DNA from: Mixophyes australis
Lineage: Eukaryota; Chordata; Amphibia; Anura; Limnodynastidae
DNA: 64,000 bases
Reading direction: 5' to 3'
NCBI GenBank assembly: GCA_036250195.1
Contig: JAVHZZ010000076.1
Coordinates: 434,001-498,000 of the forward strand
A program made the translations under genes and the position numbers. Positions 1 through 14,324 of the stretch are shown here, piece by piece; the stretch's first letter is position 1; the number at the start of each line of letters is the position of its first letter. Below the pieces are notes generated by a model, which made no database searches, was not told where the DNA came from, and saw only the letters and a list, made by a program, of their open reading frames with translations.

Positions 1-104
1 TAAGATGAAAAATAAGATAAAAAAAGTATAAAAATAAGATGAAAAATAAGTATAAAAATAAGATAAAATAAGATAAAAATAAGATGAAAAATAAGATAAA
101 AAAA

Positions 105-215
105 GGATTAAAAATAAAATGAAAATTAAGTATAATAATAACATGAAAAATGAGATGTAAAATAGAATAAAAAATAAAATGAAAAAATAAGATGAAAAAA
201 ACTATAAAAAAAGAT
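105..215 (+). repeat. Diverged GGATTA core block, flavour A, single
   Basis: This is the least monomer-like sequence type in the window: GGATTAAAAATAAAATG, then TAATAATAACATG, GAGATGTAAAATAG and an AAACTATAAAAAAAG end. It keeps the A-rich strand bias but departs from the 12-bp register for about 110 bp. The flavour-A signs are AACATG and GAGATGTAAAATAG. Confidence 0.8.
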
Positions 216-1858
216 GAAAAATAAGATAAAAAATAAGTATTAAAAATAAGATGAAAAATAAGATGAAAAATAAGTATAAAAATAAGTATAAAAATAAGAT
301 GAGAAATAAGTATAAAAATAAGATAAAAAATATGTATAAAAATAAGTATAAAAATAAGATAAAAAATAAGTATAAAAATAAGATGAAAAATAAGTATAAA
401 AATAAGATGAAAAATAAGATGAAAAAAAGTATAAAAATAAGATAAAAAAATAAGATGAATAATAAGTAGAAAAATAAGATAAAAAATAAGATGAAAAATA
501 AGATGAAAAATAAGTATAAAAATAAGATAAAAAATAAGTATAAAAATAAGATAAAAAATAAGTATAAAAATAAGATGAAAAATAAGATAAAAAATAAGTA
601 TAAAAATAAGATAAAAAATTAGATAAAAATAAGTATAAAAATAGGATAAAAAATAAGTATAAAAATAAGATGAAAAATAAGATAAAAAATAAGATAAAAA
701 ATAAGTATAAAAATAAGATAAAAAATTAGATGAAAAATAAGTATAAAAATAAGATGAAAAATAAGATGAAAAATAAGTAGAAAAATAAGATGAAAAAAAA
801 GATGAAAAATAAGTATAAAAATAAGATAAAAAATTAGATGAAAAATAAGTATAAAAATAAGATGAAAAATAAGATAAAAAATAATAAGAAAAAATAAGAT
901 GAAAAATAAGATAAAAAATAAGTATAAAAATAAGTATAAAAATGAAGATAAAAAATAAGTATAAAAATAAGATGAAAAATAAGTATAAAAATAAGATAAA
1001 AAATAAGTATAAAAATAAGATAAAAAATAAGTATAAAAATAAGATGAAAAATAAGATAAAAAATAAGTATAAAAATAAGATAAAAAATTAGATGAAAAAT
1101 AAGTATAAAAATAAGATAAAAAATAAGATAAAAAATAAGTATAAAAATAAGATAAAAAATTAGATGAAAAATAAGTATAAAAATAGGATAAAAAATAAGT
1201 ATAAAAATAAGATGAAAAATAAGATAAAAAATAAGATAAAAAATAAGTATAAAAATAAGATGAAAAATTAGATGAAAAATAAGTATAAAAATAAGATGAA
1301 AAATAAGATGAAAAATAAGTTGAAAAATAAGATGAAAAAAAAGATGAAAAATAAGTATAAAAATAAGATAAAAAAAGTATAAAAATAAGATGAGAAATAA
1401 GTATAAAAATAAGATGAAAAAAAAGATGAAAAATAAGTATAAAAATAAGATAAAAAAAGTATAAAAATAAGATGAGAAATAAGTATAAAAATAAGATGAA
1501 AATAAGTATAAAAATAAGATAAAAAATAAGTATAAAAATAAGATGAAAAATAAGTATAAAAATAAGATGAAAAATAAGTGTAAAAATAAGTATAAAAATA
1601 GGATCAAACATAAGATGAAAAATAAGATAAAAAATAAGATAAAAAATAAGTATAAAAATAAGATAAAAAATTAGATGAAAAATAAGTATAAAAATAAGAT
1701 GAAAAATAAGATGAAAAATAAGTATAAAAATAAGATGAAAAATAAGATAAAAAATAAGTATAAAAATAAGATAAAAAAAGTATAAAAATAAGATGAAAAA
1801 TAAGTATAAAAATAAGATAAAATAAGATAAAAATAAGATGAAAAATAAGATAAAAAAA

Positions 1859-1968
1859 GGATTAAAAATAAAATGAAAATTAAGTATAATAATAACATGA
1901 AAAATGAGATGTAAAATAGAATAAAAAATAAAATGAAAAAATAAGATGAAAAAAACTATAAAAAAAGA
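1859..1968 (+). repeat. Core block, flavour A, single
   Basis: It matches the block at 105 through the AAACTATAAAAAAAG end. The preceding leader (AGATAAAATAAGATAAAAATAA) is also shared, so the two copies come from a duplication larger than the core itself. Confidence 0.8.
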
Positions 1969-2841
1969 TGAAAAATAAGATAAAAAATAAGTATTAAAAA
2001 TAAGATGAAAAATAAGATGAAAAATAAGTATAAAAATAAGTATAAAAATAAGATGAGAAATAAGTATAAAAATAAGATGAAAAATATGTATAAAAATAAG
2101 TATAAAAATAAGATAAAAAATAAGTATAAAAATAAGATGAAAAATAAGTATAAAAATAAGTATAAAAAATTAGATGAAAAATAAGTATAAAAATAAGTAT
2201 AAAAAATTAGATGAAAAATAAGTATAAAAATAAGATGAAAAATAAGATGAAAAATAAGTATAAAAATAGGATCAAACATAAGATAAAAAAAAATGAAAAA
2301 TAAGTATAAAAATAAGAGAAAAAATTAGATGAAAAATAAGATGAAAAAAAGTATAAAAATAAGATAAAAAAAAAGATGAATAATAAGTATAAAAATAAGA
2401 TGAAAAATAAGATAAAATATAAGATGAAAAATAAGTATAAAAATAAGATGAAAAATAAGATAATAATAAGTATAAAAATAAGATGAAAAATAAGATGAGA
2501 AATAAGTATAAAAATAAGATGAAAAATAAGATAAAAAATAAGATGAATAATAAGTATAAAAATAAGATGAAAAATAAGTATAAAAATAAGAGAAAAAATA
2601 TGATAAAAAATAAGATGAAAAATAAGTATAAAAATAAGAGAAAAAATAAGATGAGAAATAAGTATAAAAATAAGATGAAAAATAAGTATAAAAATAAGAG
2701 AAAAAATATGATAAAAAATAAGTATAAAAATAAGATAAAATATAAGATGATAAATAAGTATAAAAATAAGATGAAAAATAAGATAAAAAATAATAAGAAA
2801 AAATAAGATGAAAAATAAGATAAAAAATAAGTATAAAAATA

Positions 2842-2870
2842 GGATCTAACATAAGATCAAAAATACGAAG
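2842..2870 (+). repeat. GATC/CpG marker, copy 1
   Basis: GGATCTAACATAAGATC followed by AAAAATACGAAG. It holds two GATC sites and one CpG (2866), rare in this array. The box reads GGATCTAAC here in place of the usual GGATCAAAC. This copy continues as AAAAATTAAG where later ones have AAAAAATAAG. Confidence 0.85.
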
Positions 2871-5100
2871 AAAAATTAAGATTAAAAATAAGATAAAAAA
2901 TAAGTATAAAAATGAAGATAAAAAATAAGTATAAAAATAAGATGAAAAATAAGTGTAAAAATAAGATGAAAAATAAGATGAAAAATAAGTGTAAAAATAA
3001 GATGAAAAATAAGATGAAAAATAAGTATAAAAATAAGATAAAAAATAAGTATAAAAATAAGATAAAAAATAAGTATAAAAATAAGATGAAAAATAAGATG
3101 AAAAATAAGATGAAAAATAAGTATAAAAATAAGATAAAAAATAAGTATAAAAATAAGATGAAAAATAAGATGAAAAATAAGTATAAAAATAAGATAAAAA
3201 ATAAGTATAAAAATAAGATAAAAAATAAGTATAAAAATAAGATAAAAAATAAGTATAAAAAGAAGATAAAAAATAAGTATAAAAATAAGATGAAAAATAA
3301 GATGAAATATAAGATGAAAAATAAGATGAAAAATAAGATAAAAAATAAGTATAAAAATAGGATCAAACATAAGATAAAAAATAAGATGAAAAATAAGTAT
3401 AAAAATGAGATAAAAAATGAGATGAAAAATAAGTATAAATAAGTATAAAAATAAAATGAAATTTAAGAATAAAAATAAGATAAACTACAAGATTAAAAAA
3501 TAAGTATAAAAAATAAGTATAAAAATAAGATGAAAGATAAGATGAAAAATAAGTGTAAAAATAAGTATAAAAATAAGATGAGAAATAGGTATAAAATAAG
3601 ATGAAAAATAGGTATAAAAATAAGATAAAAAATAAGTATAAAAATAAGATGAAAAATAAGTATAAAAATAAGATGAAAAATAAGTGTAAAAATAAGTATA
3701 AAAATAAGATGAAAAATAAGATGAGAAATAAGTATAAAAATAAGATGAAAAATAAGTGTAAAAATAAGATAAAAAATAAGATGAAAAATAAGATGAAAAA
3801 TAAGATAAAAAATAAGTATAAAAATAGGATCAAACATAAGATAAAAAATAAGATGAAAAATAAGTATAAAAATGAGATAAAAAATTAGATGAAAAATAAG
3901 TATAAATAAGTATAAAAATAAAATGAAATTTAAGAATAAAAATAATATGAACTACAAGATTAAAAAAATAAGTATAAAAAATAAGTATAAAAATAAGATG
4001 AAAGATAAGATGAAAAATAAGTGTAAAAATAAGTATAAAAATAAGATGAGAAATAAGTATAAAAATAAGATGAAAAATATGTATAAAAATAAGTATAAAA
4101 ATAAGATGAAAAATAAGTATAAAAATAAGATGAAAAATAAGTGTAAAAATAAGTATAAAAATAAGATGAGAAATAAGTGTAAAAATAAGTATAAAAATAG
4201 GATCAAACATAAGATGAAAAATAAGTATAAAAATAAGACAAAAAATAAGTATAAAAATGAAGATAAAAAATAAGTATAAAAATAAGATGAAAAATAAGTG
4301 TAAAAATAAGTATAAAAAATAAGTATAAAAATAAGATAAAAAATAAGTATAAAAATAAGATGAAAAATAAGTATAAAAATAAGATAAAAAATAAGTATAA
4401 AAATAAGATGAAAAATAAGATAAAAAATAAGTATAAAAATAAGATAAAAAATTAGATAAAAATAAGTATAAAAATAGGATAAAAAATAAGTATAAAAATA
4501 AGATGAAAAATAAGATAAAAAATAATAAGAAAAAATAAGATGAAAAATAAGATAAAAAATAAGTATAAAAATAAGTATAAAAATAAGATGAAAATAAGTA
4601 TAAAAATAAGATAAAAAATAAGTATAAAAATAAGATGAAAAATAAGTATAAAAATAAGATGAAAAATAAGTGTAAAAATAAGTATAAAAATAGGATCAAA
4701 CATAAGATGAAAAATAAGTATAAAAATAAGATAAAAAATAAGATGAAAAATAAGTATAAAAATAAGATAAAAAATAAGTATAAAAATAAGATGAAAAATA
4801 AGTATAAAAATAAGATAAAAAATAACTATAAAAATAAGATGAAATATAAGATAAAAAATAAGATAAAAAATAGATGAAAAATAAGTAGAAAAATAAGATG
4901 AAAAATAAGATAAAAAATAAGATAAAAAATAAGTATAAAAATAAGTATAAAAATGAAGATAAAAAATAAGTATAAAAATAAGATGAAAAATAAGTATAAA
5001 AATAAGATAAAAAATAAGTATAAAAATAAGATAAAAAATAAATATATAAAAATAAGATGAAAAATAAGATAAAAAATAAGTATAAAAATAAGATAAAAAA

Positions 5101-5735
5101 TTAGATGAAAAATAAGTATATAAATAAGATGAAAAATAAGATGAAAAATAAGTAGAAAAATAAGATGAAAAAAAAGATGAAAAATAAGTATAAAAATAAG
5201 ATAAAAAAAGTATAAAAATAAGATGAGAAATAAGTATAAAAATAAGATGAAAATAAGTATAAAAATAAGATAAAAAATAAGTATAAAAATAAGATGAAAA
5301 ATAAGTATAAAAATAAGATGAAAAATAAGTGTAAAAATAAGTATAAAAATAGGATCAAACATAGGATGAAAAATAAGTACAAAAATAAGACAAAAAATAA
5401 GTGTAAAAATAAGTATAAAAAATAAGTATAAAAATAAGATAAAAAATAAGTATAAAAATAAGATGAAAAATAAGTATAAAAATAAGATGAAAAATAAGTG
5501 TAAAAATAAGTATAAAAATAGGATCAAACATAAGATGAAAAATAAGTATAAAAATAAGATAAAAAATAAGATGAGAAATAAGTATAAAAATAAGATAAAA
5601 AATAAGTATAAAAAAAAGATGAAAAATAAGTATAAAAATAAGATAAAAAATAAGTATAAAAAAAAGATGAAAAATAAGTATAAAAATAAGATAAAAAATA
5701 AGTATAAAAATAAGATGAAAAATAAGATAAAAAAT
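5101..5735 (+). repeat. Private-variant block, copy 1
   Basis: Marked by TATATAAATAAG, by a box followed by CATAGGATG (5352), and by AAGTACAAAAAT. Two boxes (5352 and 5521) lie in the block. It matches 18430-19064 at an offset of 13329 bp. Confidence 0.8.
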
Positions 5736-6149
5736 AAGATGAAAAATAAGATAAAAAATAAGATAAAAAATAAGATAAAAAATAAGTATAAAAAAAAGAT
5801 AAAAAATTAGATGAAAAATAACTATAAAAATAAGATGAAAAATAAGATAAAAAATAAGATAAAAAATAGATGAAAAATAAGTATAAAAATAAGATGAAAA
5901 ATAAGATAAAAAATAAGATAAAAAATAAGTATAAAAATAAGATAAAAAATTAGATGAAAAATAAGTATAAAAATAAGATGAAAAATAAGATGAAAAATAA
6001 GTATAAAAATAAGATGAAAAATAAGATAAAAAATAAGTATAAAAATAAGATAAAAAAAGTATAAAAATAAGATGAAAAATAAGATGAAAAATAAGTATAA
6101 AAATAAGATAAAATAAGATAAAAATAAGATGAAAAATAAGATAAAAAAA

Positions 6150-6260
6150 GGATTAAAAATAAAATGAAAATTAAGTATAATAATAACATGAAAAATGAGA
6201 TGTAAAATAGAATAAAAAATAAAATGAAAAAATAAGATGAAAAAAACTATAAAAAAAGAT
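6150..6260 (+). repeat. Core block, flavour A, first of a 1045-bp pair
   Basis: It has the flavour-A signs (AACATG, GAGATGTAAAATAG). The same sequence recurs 1045 bp downstream at 7195, and the following run of 12-mers (6296-6499 and 7341-7544) is also repeated. Confidence 0.8.
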
Positions 6261-7194
6261 GAAAAATAAGATAAAAAATAAGTATTAAAAATAAGATGAA
6301 AAATAAGATGAAAAATAAGTATAAAAATAAGTATAAAAATAAGATGAGAAATAAGTATAAAAATAAGATGAAAAATATGTATAAAAATAAGTATAAAAAT
6401 AAGATAAAAAATAAGTATAAAAATAAGATGAAAAATAAGTATAAAAATAAGATGAAAAATAAGTATAAAAATAAGTATAAAAAATTAGATGAAAAATAAG
6501 TATAAAAATAAGATGAAAAATAAGATGAAAAAAAGTATAAAAATAAGATAAAAAATTAGATGAAAAATAAGTATAAAAATAGGATAAAAAATAAGTATAA
6601 AAATAAGATGAAAAATAAGATAAAAAATAAGATAAAAAATAAGTATAAAAATAAGATAAAAAATTAGATGAAAAATAAGTATAAAAATAAGATGAAAAAT
6701 AAGATGAAAAATAAGTAGAAAAATAAGATGAAAAAAAAGATGAAAAATAAGTATAAAAATAAGATAAAAAAAGTATAAAAATAAGATGAGAAATAAGTAT
6801 AAAAATAAGATGAAAAAAAAGATGAAAAATAAGTATAAAAATAAGATAAAAAAAGTATAAAAATAAGATGAGAAATAAGTATAAAAATAAGATAAAAAAA
6901 GTATAAAAATAAGATGAGAAATAAGTATAAAAATAAGATGAAAATAAGTATAAAAATAAGATAAAAAATAAGTATAAAAATAAGATGAAAAATAAGTATA
7001 AAAATAAGATGAAAAATAAGTGTAAAAATAAGTATAAAAATAGGATCAAACATAAGATGAAAAATAAGTATAAAAATAAGACAAAAAATAAGTGTAAAAA
7101 TAAGTATAAAAATAAGATGAAAAATAAGATGAAAAATAAGTATAAAAATAAGATAAAATAAGATAAAAATAAGATGAAAAATAAGATAAAAAAA

Positions 7195-7305
7195 GGATTA
7201 AAAATAAAATGAAAATTAAGTATAATAATAACATGAAAAATGAGATGTAAAATAGAATAAAAAATAAAATGAAAAAATAAGATGAAAAAAACTATAAAAA
7301 AAGAT
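7195..7305 (+). repeat. Core block, flavour A, second of a 1045-bp pair
   Basis: It duplicates the core at 6150. The next AGGATCAAACAT box is only 930 bp after the previous one (7043 to 7973), so this copy lacks about 115 bp relative to the first near its right end. Confidence 0.78.
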
Positions 7306-8749
7306 GAAAAATAAGATAAAAAATAAGTATTAAAAATAAGATGAAAAATAAGATGAAAAATAAGTATAAAAATAAGTATAAAAATAAGATGAGAAATAAG
7401 TATAAAAATAAGATGAAAAATATGTATAAAAATAAGTATAAAAATAAGATAAAAAATAAGTATAAAAATAAGATGAAAAATAAGTATAAAAATAAGATGA
7501 AAAATAAGTATAAAAATAAGTATAAAAAATTAGATGAAAAATAAGTATAAAAATAAGATGAAAAATAAGATGAAAAAAAGTATAAAAATAAGATAAAAAA
7601 TTAGATGAAAAATAAGTATAAAAATAGGATAAAAAATAAGTATAAAAATAAGATGAAAAATAAGATAAAAAATAAGATAAAAAATAAGTATAAAAATAAG
7701 ATAAAAAATTAGATGAAAAATAAGTATAAAAATAAGATGAAAAATAAGATGAAAAATAAGTAGAAAAATAAGATGAAAAAAAAGATGAAAAATAAGTATA
7801 AAAATAAGATAAAAAAAGTATAAAAATAAGATGAGAAATAAGTATAAAAATAAGATGAAAAAAAAGATGAAAAATAAGTATAAAAATAAGATAAAAAATA
7901 AGTATAAAAATAAGATGAAAAATAAGTATAAAAATAAGATGAAAAATAAGTGTAAAAATAAGTATAAAAATAGGATCAAACATAAGATGAAAAATAAGTA
8001 TAAAAATAAGATAAAAAATAAGATGAAAAATAAGTATAAAAATAAGATAAAAAATAAGTATAAAAATAAGATGAAAAATAAGTATAAAAATAAGATAAAA
8101 AATAAGTATAAAAAATAGATGAAAAATAAGTAGAAAAATAAGATGAAAAATAAGATAAAAAATAAGATAAAAAATAAGTATAAAAATAAGATAAAAAATT
8201 AGATGAAAAATAAGTATAAAAATAAGATGAAAAATAAGATGAAAAATAAGTATAAAAATAAGATGAAAAATAAGATAAAAAATAAGTATAAAAATAAGAT
8301 AAAAAAAAGTATAAAAATAAGATGAAAAATAAGATGAAAAATAAGTATAAAAATAAGTATAAAAATAAGATGAGAAATAAGTATAAAAATAAGATGAAAA
8401 ATATGTATAAAAATAAGTATAAAAATAAGATAAAAAATAAGTATAAAAATAAGATGAAAAATAAGTATAAAAATAAGATGAAAAATAAGTAGAAAAATAA
8501 GTAGAAAAAATTAGATGAAAAATAAGTATAAAAATAAGATGAAAAATAAGATGAAAAAAGTATAAAAATAAGATAAAAAAATAAGATGAATAATAAGTAT
8601 AAAAATAAGATAAAAAATAAGATGAAAAATAAGATGAAAAATAAGTATAAAAATAAGATAAAAAATAAGTATAAAAATAAGATAAAAAATAAGTATAAAA
8701 ATAAGATGAAAAATAAGATAAAAAATAAGTATAAAAATAAGATAAAAAA

Positions 8750-9736
8750 TTAGATAAAAATAAGTATAAAAATAGGATAAAAAATAAGTATAAAAATAAG
8801 ATGAAAAATAAGATAAAAAATAAGATAAAAAATAAGTATAAAAATAAGATAAAAAATTAGATGAAAAATAAGTATAAAAATAAGATGAAAAATAAGATAA
8901 AAAATAATAAGAAAAAATAAGATGAAAAATAAGATAAAAAATAAGTATAAAAATAAGTATAAAAATGAAGATAAAAAATAAGTATAAAAATAAGATGAAA
9001 AATAAGTATAAAAATAAGATAAAAAATAAGTATAAAAATAAGATAAAAAATAAGTATAAAAATAAGATGAAAAATAAGATAAAAAATAAGTATAAAAATA
9101 AGATAAAAAATTAGATGAAAAATAAGTATAAAAATAGGATAAAAAATAAGTATAAAAATAAGATGAAAAATAAGATAAAAAATAAGATAAAAAATAAGTA
9201 TAAAAATAAGATGAAAAATTAGATGAAAAATAAGTATAAAAATAAGATGAAAAATAAGATGAAAAATAAGTAGAAAAATAAGATGAAAAAAAAGATGAAA
9301 AATAAGTATAAAAATAAGATAAAAAAAGTATAAAAATAAGATGAGAAATAAGTATAAAAATAAGATGAAAAATAAGTGTAAAAATAAGTATAAAAATAGG
9401 ATCAAACATAAGATGAAAAATAAGTATAAAAATAAGACAAAAAATAAGTGTAAAAATAAGTATAAAAATAAGATAAAAAATAAGTATAAAAATAAGATGA
9501 AAAATAAGTGTAAAAATAAGATGAAAAATAAGATAAAAAATAAGATGAAAAATAAGTATAAAAATAAGATAAAAAATAAGTATAAAAATAAGATGAAAAA
9601 TAAGTATAAAAATAAGATAAAAAATAAGTATAAAAATAAGATGAAAAATAAGATAAAAATTAAGATGAAAAATAAGATAAAAAATAAGATAAAAAATAAG
9701 ATAAAAAATAAGTATAAAAAAAAGATAAAAAATTAG
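8750..9736 (+). repeat. First part of the 2.5-kb block (copy 1 version)
   Basis: It begins with TAGATAAAAAT and an AGGATAAAAAAT monomer and contains AATAATAAG, AAAAATGAAG, a box (9399) and an AAGACAAAAAAT monomer. The same order occurs at 25464, 33939, 49924 and 59204. After about 9736 this copy continues into a tail that differs from the other four. Confidence 0.8.
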
Positions 9737-12700
9737 ATGAAAAATAACTATAAAAATAAGATGAAAAATAAGATAAAAAATAAGATAAAAAATAGATGAA
9801 AAATAAGTAGAAAAATAAGATGAAAAATAAGATAAAAAATAAGATAAAAAATAAGTATAAAAATAAGATAAAAAATTAGATGAAAAATAAGTATAAAAAT
9901 AAGATGAAAAATAAGATGAAAAATAAGTATAAAAATAAGATGAAAAATAAGATAAAAAATAAGTATAAAAATAAGATAAAAAAAGTATAAAAATAAGATG
10001 AAAAATAAGATGAAAAATAAGTATAAAAATAAGTATAAAAATAAGATGAGAAATAAGTATAAAAATAAGATGAAAAATATGTATAAAAATAAGTATAAAA
10101 ATAAGATAAAAAATGAGTATAAAAATAAGATGAAAAATAAGTATAAAAATAAGATGAAAAATAAGTATAAAAATAAGTATAAAAATAAGATGAAAAATAA
10201 GATGAGAAATAAGTATAAAAATAAGATGAAAAATAAGATGAAAAAAAGTATAAAAATAAGATAAAAAAAGTATAAAAATAAGATGAAAAATAAGATGAAA
10301 AATAAGTATAAAAATAAGATAAAAAATAAGTATAAAAATAAGATAAAAAAAGTATAAAAATAAGATGAAAAATAAGATGAAAAATAAGTATAAAAATAAG
10401 ATGAGAAATAAGTATAAAAATAAGATGAAAAATATGTATAAAAATAAGTATAAAAATAAGATAAAAAATGAGTATAAAAATAAGATGAAAAATAAGTATA
10501 AAAATAAGATGAAAAATAAGTATAAAAATAAGTATAAAAATAAGATGAAAAATAAGATGAGAAATAAGTATAAAAATAAGATGAAAAATAAGATGAAAAA
10601 AAGTATAAAAATAAGATAAAAAAATAAGATGAATAATAAGTATAAAAATAAGATAAAAAATAAGATGAAAAATAAGATAAAAAATAAGTATAAAAATAGG
10701 ATCAAACATAAGATAAAAAAAAAAATGAAAAATAAGTATAAAAATAAGAGAAAAAATTAGATGAAAAATAAGTATAAAAATAAGATAAAAAAATAAGATG
10801 AATAATAAGTATAAAAATAAGATGAAAAATAAGATAAAATATAAGATGAAAAATAAGTATAAAAATAAGATGAAAAATAAGATAATAATAAGTATAAAAT
10901 TAAGATGAAAAATAAGATAAAAAATAAGATAAAAAATAAGATAAAAAATAAGTATAAAAAAAAGATAAAAAATTAGATGAAAAATAACTATAAAAATAAG
11001 ATGAAAAATAAGATAAAAAATAAGATAAAAAATAGATGAAAAATAAGTAGAAAAATAAGATGAAAAATAAGATAAAAAATAAGATAAAAAATAAGTATAA
11101 AAATAAGATAAAAAATTAGATGAAAAATAAGTATAAAAATAAGATGAAAAATAAGATGAAAAATAAGTATAAAAATAAGATGAAAAATAAGATAAAAAAT
11201 AAGTATAAAAATAAGATAAAAAAAGTATAAAAATAAGATGAAAAATAAGATGAAAAATAAGTATAAAAATAAGATAAAAAATAAGTATAAAAATAAGATA
11301 AAAAAAGTATAAAAATAAGATGAAAAATAAGATGAAAAATAAGTATAAAAATAAGATGAGAAATAAGTATAAAAATAAGATGAAAAATATGTATAAAAAT
11401 AAGTATAAAAATAAGATAAAAAATGAGTATAAAAATAAGATGAAAAATAAGTATAAAAATAAGATGAAAAATAAGTATAAAAATAAGTATAAAAATAAGA
11501 TGAAAAATAAGATGAGAAATAAGTATAAAAATAAGATGAAAAATAAGATGAAAAAAAGTATAAAAATAAGATAAAAAAATAAGATGAATAATAAGTATAA
11601 AAATAAGATAAAAAATAAGATGAAAAATAAGATGAAAAATAAGATAAAAAATAAGTATAAAAATAGGATCAAACATAAGATAAAAAAAAAAATGAAAAAT
11701 AAGTATAAAAATAAGAGAAAAAATTAGATGAAAAATAAGTATAAAAATAAGATAAAAAAATAAGATGAATAATAAGTATAAAAATAAGATGAAAAATAAG
11801 ATAAAATATAAGATGAAAAATAAGTATAAAAATAAGATGAAAAATAAGATAATAATAAGTATAAAATTAAGATGAAAAATAAGATAAAAAATAAGATAAA
11901 AAATAAGATAAAAAATAAGTATAAAAAAAAGATAAAAAATTAGATGAAAAATAACTATAAAAATAAGATGAAAAATAAGATAAAAAATAAGATAAAAAAT
12001 AGATGAAAAATAAGTAGAAAAATAAGATGAAAAATAAGATAAAAAATAAGATAAAAAATAAGTATAAAAATAAGATAAAAAATTAGATGAAAAATAAGTA
12101 TAAAAATAAGATGAAAAATAAGATGAAAAATAAGTATAAAAATAAGATGAAAAATAAGATAAAAAATAAGTATAAAAATAAGATAAAAAAAGTATAAAAA
12201 TAAGATGAAAAATAAGATAAAAAATAAGTATAAAAATAGGATCAAACATAAGATAAAAAAAAAAATGAAAAATAAGTATAAAAATAAGATAAAAAATAAG
12301 TATAAAAATAAGATAAAAAAAGTATAAAAATAAGATGAAAAATAAGATGAAAAATAAGTATAAAAATAAGATGAGAAATAAGTATAAAAATAAGATGAAA
12401 AATATGTATAAAAATAAGTATAAAAATAAGATAAAAAATGAGTATAAAAATAAGATGAAAAATAAGTATAAAAATAAGATGAAAAATAAGTATAAAAATA
12501 AGTATAAAAATAAGATGAAAAATAAGATGAGAAATAAGTATAAAAATAAGATGAAAAATAAGATGAAAAAAAGTATAAAAATAAGATAAAAAAATAAGAT
12601 GAATAATAAGTATAAAAATAAGATATAAAATAAGATGAAAAATAAGATGAAAAATAAGATAAAAAATAAGTATAAAAATAGGATCAAACATAAGATAAAA

Positions 12701-13077
12701 AAAAAAATGAAAAATAAGTATAAAAATAAGAGAAAAAATTAGATGAAAAATAAGTATAAAAATAAGATGAAAAATAAGATGAGAAATAAGTATAAAAATA
12801 AGATGAAAAATAAGTATAAAAATAAGAGAAAAAATACGATAAAAAATAAGATGAAAAATAAGTATAAAAATAAGAGAAAAAATAAGATAAGAAATAAGTA
12901 TAAAAATAAGATGAAAAATAAGTATAAAAATAAGAGAAAAAATATGATAAAAAATAAGTATAAAAATAAGATAAAATATAAGATGATAAATAAGTATAAA
13001 AATAAGATGAAAAATAAGATAAAAAATAATAAGAAAAAATAAGATGAAAAATAAGATAAAAAATAAGTATAAAAATA

Positions 13078-13106
13078 GGATCTAACATAAGATCAAAAAT
13101 ACGAAG
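13078..13106 (+). repeat. GATC/CpG marker, copy 2
   Basis: CpG at 13102. It is paired with an upstream ACGAT site at 12837 in the same opening block. Confidence 0.85.
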
Positions 13107-13147
13107 AAAAAATAAGATTAAAAATAAGATAAAAAATAAGTATAAAA

Positions 13148-13744
13148 ATGAAGATAAAAAATAAGTATAAAAATAAGATGAAAAATAAGATGAAAAATAA
13201 GTATAAAAATAAGATGAAAAATAAGTATAAAAATAAGATAAAAAATAAGTATAAAAATAAGATGAAAAATAAGTATAAAAATAAGATAAAAAATAAGTAT
13301 AAAAATAAGATGAAAAATAAGATGAAAAATAAGATAAAAAATAAGTATAAAAATAAGATAAAAAATAAGTATAAAAATAAGATAAAAAATAAGTATAAAA
13401 ATAAGATGAAAAATAAGATGAAAAATAAGATAAAAAATAAGTATAAAAAGAAGATAAAAAATAAGTATAAAAATAAGATGAAAAATAAGATGAAATATAA
13501 GATGAAAAATAAGATGAAAAATAAGATAAAAAATAAGTATAAAAATAGGATCAAACATAAGATAAAAAATAAGATGAAAAATAGGTATAAAAATAAGATA
13601 AAAAATAAGTATAAAAATAAGATGAAAAATAAGTATAAAAATAAGATGAAAAATAAGTGTAAAAATAAGTATAAAAATAAGATGAAAAATAAGATGAGAA
13701 ATAAGTATAAAAATAAGATGAGAAATAGGTATAAAATAAGATGA
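13148..13744 (+). repeat. 597-bp conserved monomer block
   Basis: A fixed order of about 50 monomer variants, recognisable by AAGTATAAAAAGAAG, AAATATAAG and a box (13548), and ending AGGTATAAAATAAG. It stays in 12-bp register throughout, so it reads as an open Lys-X-Lys-Asn frame, which is a by-product of the repeat. Confidence 0.82.
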
Positions 13745-14324
13745 AAAATAGGTATAAAAATAAGATAAAAAATAAGTATAAAAATAAGATGAAAAATAAG
13801 TATAAAAATAAGATGAAAAATAAGTGTAAAAATAAGTATAAAAATAAGTATAAAAATAAGTTGAGAAATAGGTATAAAATAAGATGAAAAATAGGTATAA
13901 AAATAAGATAAAAAATAAGTATAAAAATAAGATGAAAAATAAGTATAAAAATAAGATGAAAAATAAGTGTAAAAATAAGTATAAAAATAAGATGAAAAAT
14001 AAGATGAGAAATAAGTATAAAAATAAGATGAAAAATAAGTATAAAAATAAGATAAAAAATAAGATGAAAAATAAGATGAAAAATAAGATAAAAAATAAGT
14101 ATAAAAATAGGATCAAACATAAGATAAAAAATAAGATGAAAAATAAGTATAAAAATGAGATAAAAAATTAGATGAAAAATAAGTATAAATAAGTATAAAA
14201 ATAAAATGAAAATTAAGAATAAAAATAATATGAACTACAAGATTAAAAAATAAGTATAAAAAATAAGTATAAAAATAAGATGAAAAATAAGATAAAAAAT
14301 AAGATAAAAAATAAGATAAAAAAA

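Larger units (their letters stand above)
1..2271 (+). repeat. Tail of a higher-order repeat, with two flavour-A core blocks
   Basis: The window opens inside a higher-order unit. GGATTA core blocks of the rarer flavour A (AACATGAAAAATGAGATG) lie at about 105 and 1859, 1754 bp apart, each followed by the same run of 12-mers (251-445 and about 2005-2165). Between them are ordinary monomers broken by TAGATGAAAAAT forms. One AGGATCAAACAT box lies near 1600 and another near 2268, just before the next unit. No gene is present. Confidence 0.75.
2272..12683 (+). repeat. Higher-order repeat copy 1 (irregular, about 10.4 kb)
   Basis: The unit starts after the box near 2269 with the AAGAGAAAAAAT-rich block that opens every later copy. 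Its order is: GATC/CpG marker (2842); a monomer block rich in AAGTGTAAAAAT (about 2912-4250); two short diverged stretches with ACTACAAG or a close form near 3485 and 3950 but no GGATTA core; a block with private variants (5101-5735); flavour-A cores at 6150 and 7195; a block shared with later copies (8750-9736); and a tail with boxes at about 10699, 11666, 12239 and 12681. This order differs from the younger copies, and the unit looks like a mosaic of several older arrangements. Confidence 0.7.

Noticed and set aside
105..1968. AATAAA poly(A)-signal-like sites in the core blocks and 335-bp units
   Set aside because: A-rich DNA gives these by chance, and there is no transcription unit to terminate.
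13148..13744. Forward Lys-X-Lys-Asn frame of 198 codons, repeated in six places
   Set aside because: Each codon quartet is just one 12-mer. The frame starts and stops at monomer-length changes and TAG variants. It has no non-repeat domain, signal peptide or ribosome-site context that could be told from background.
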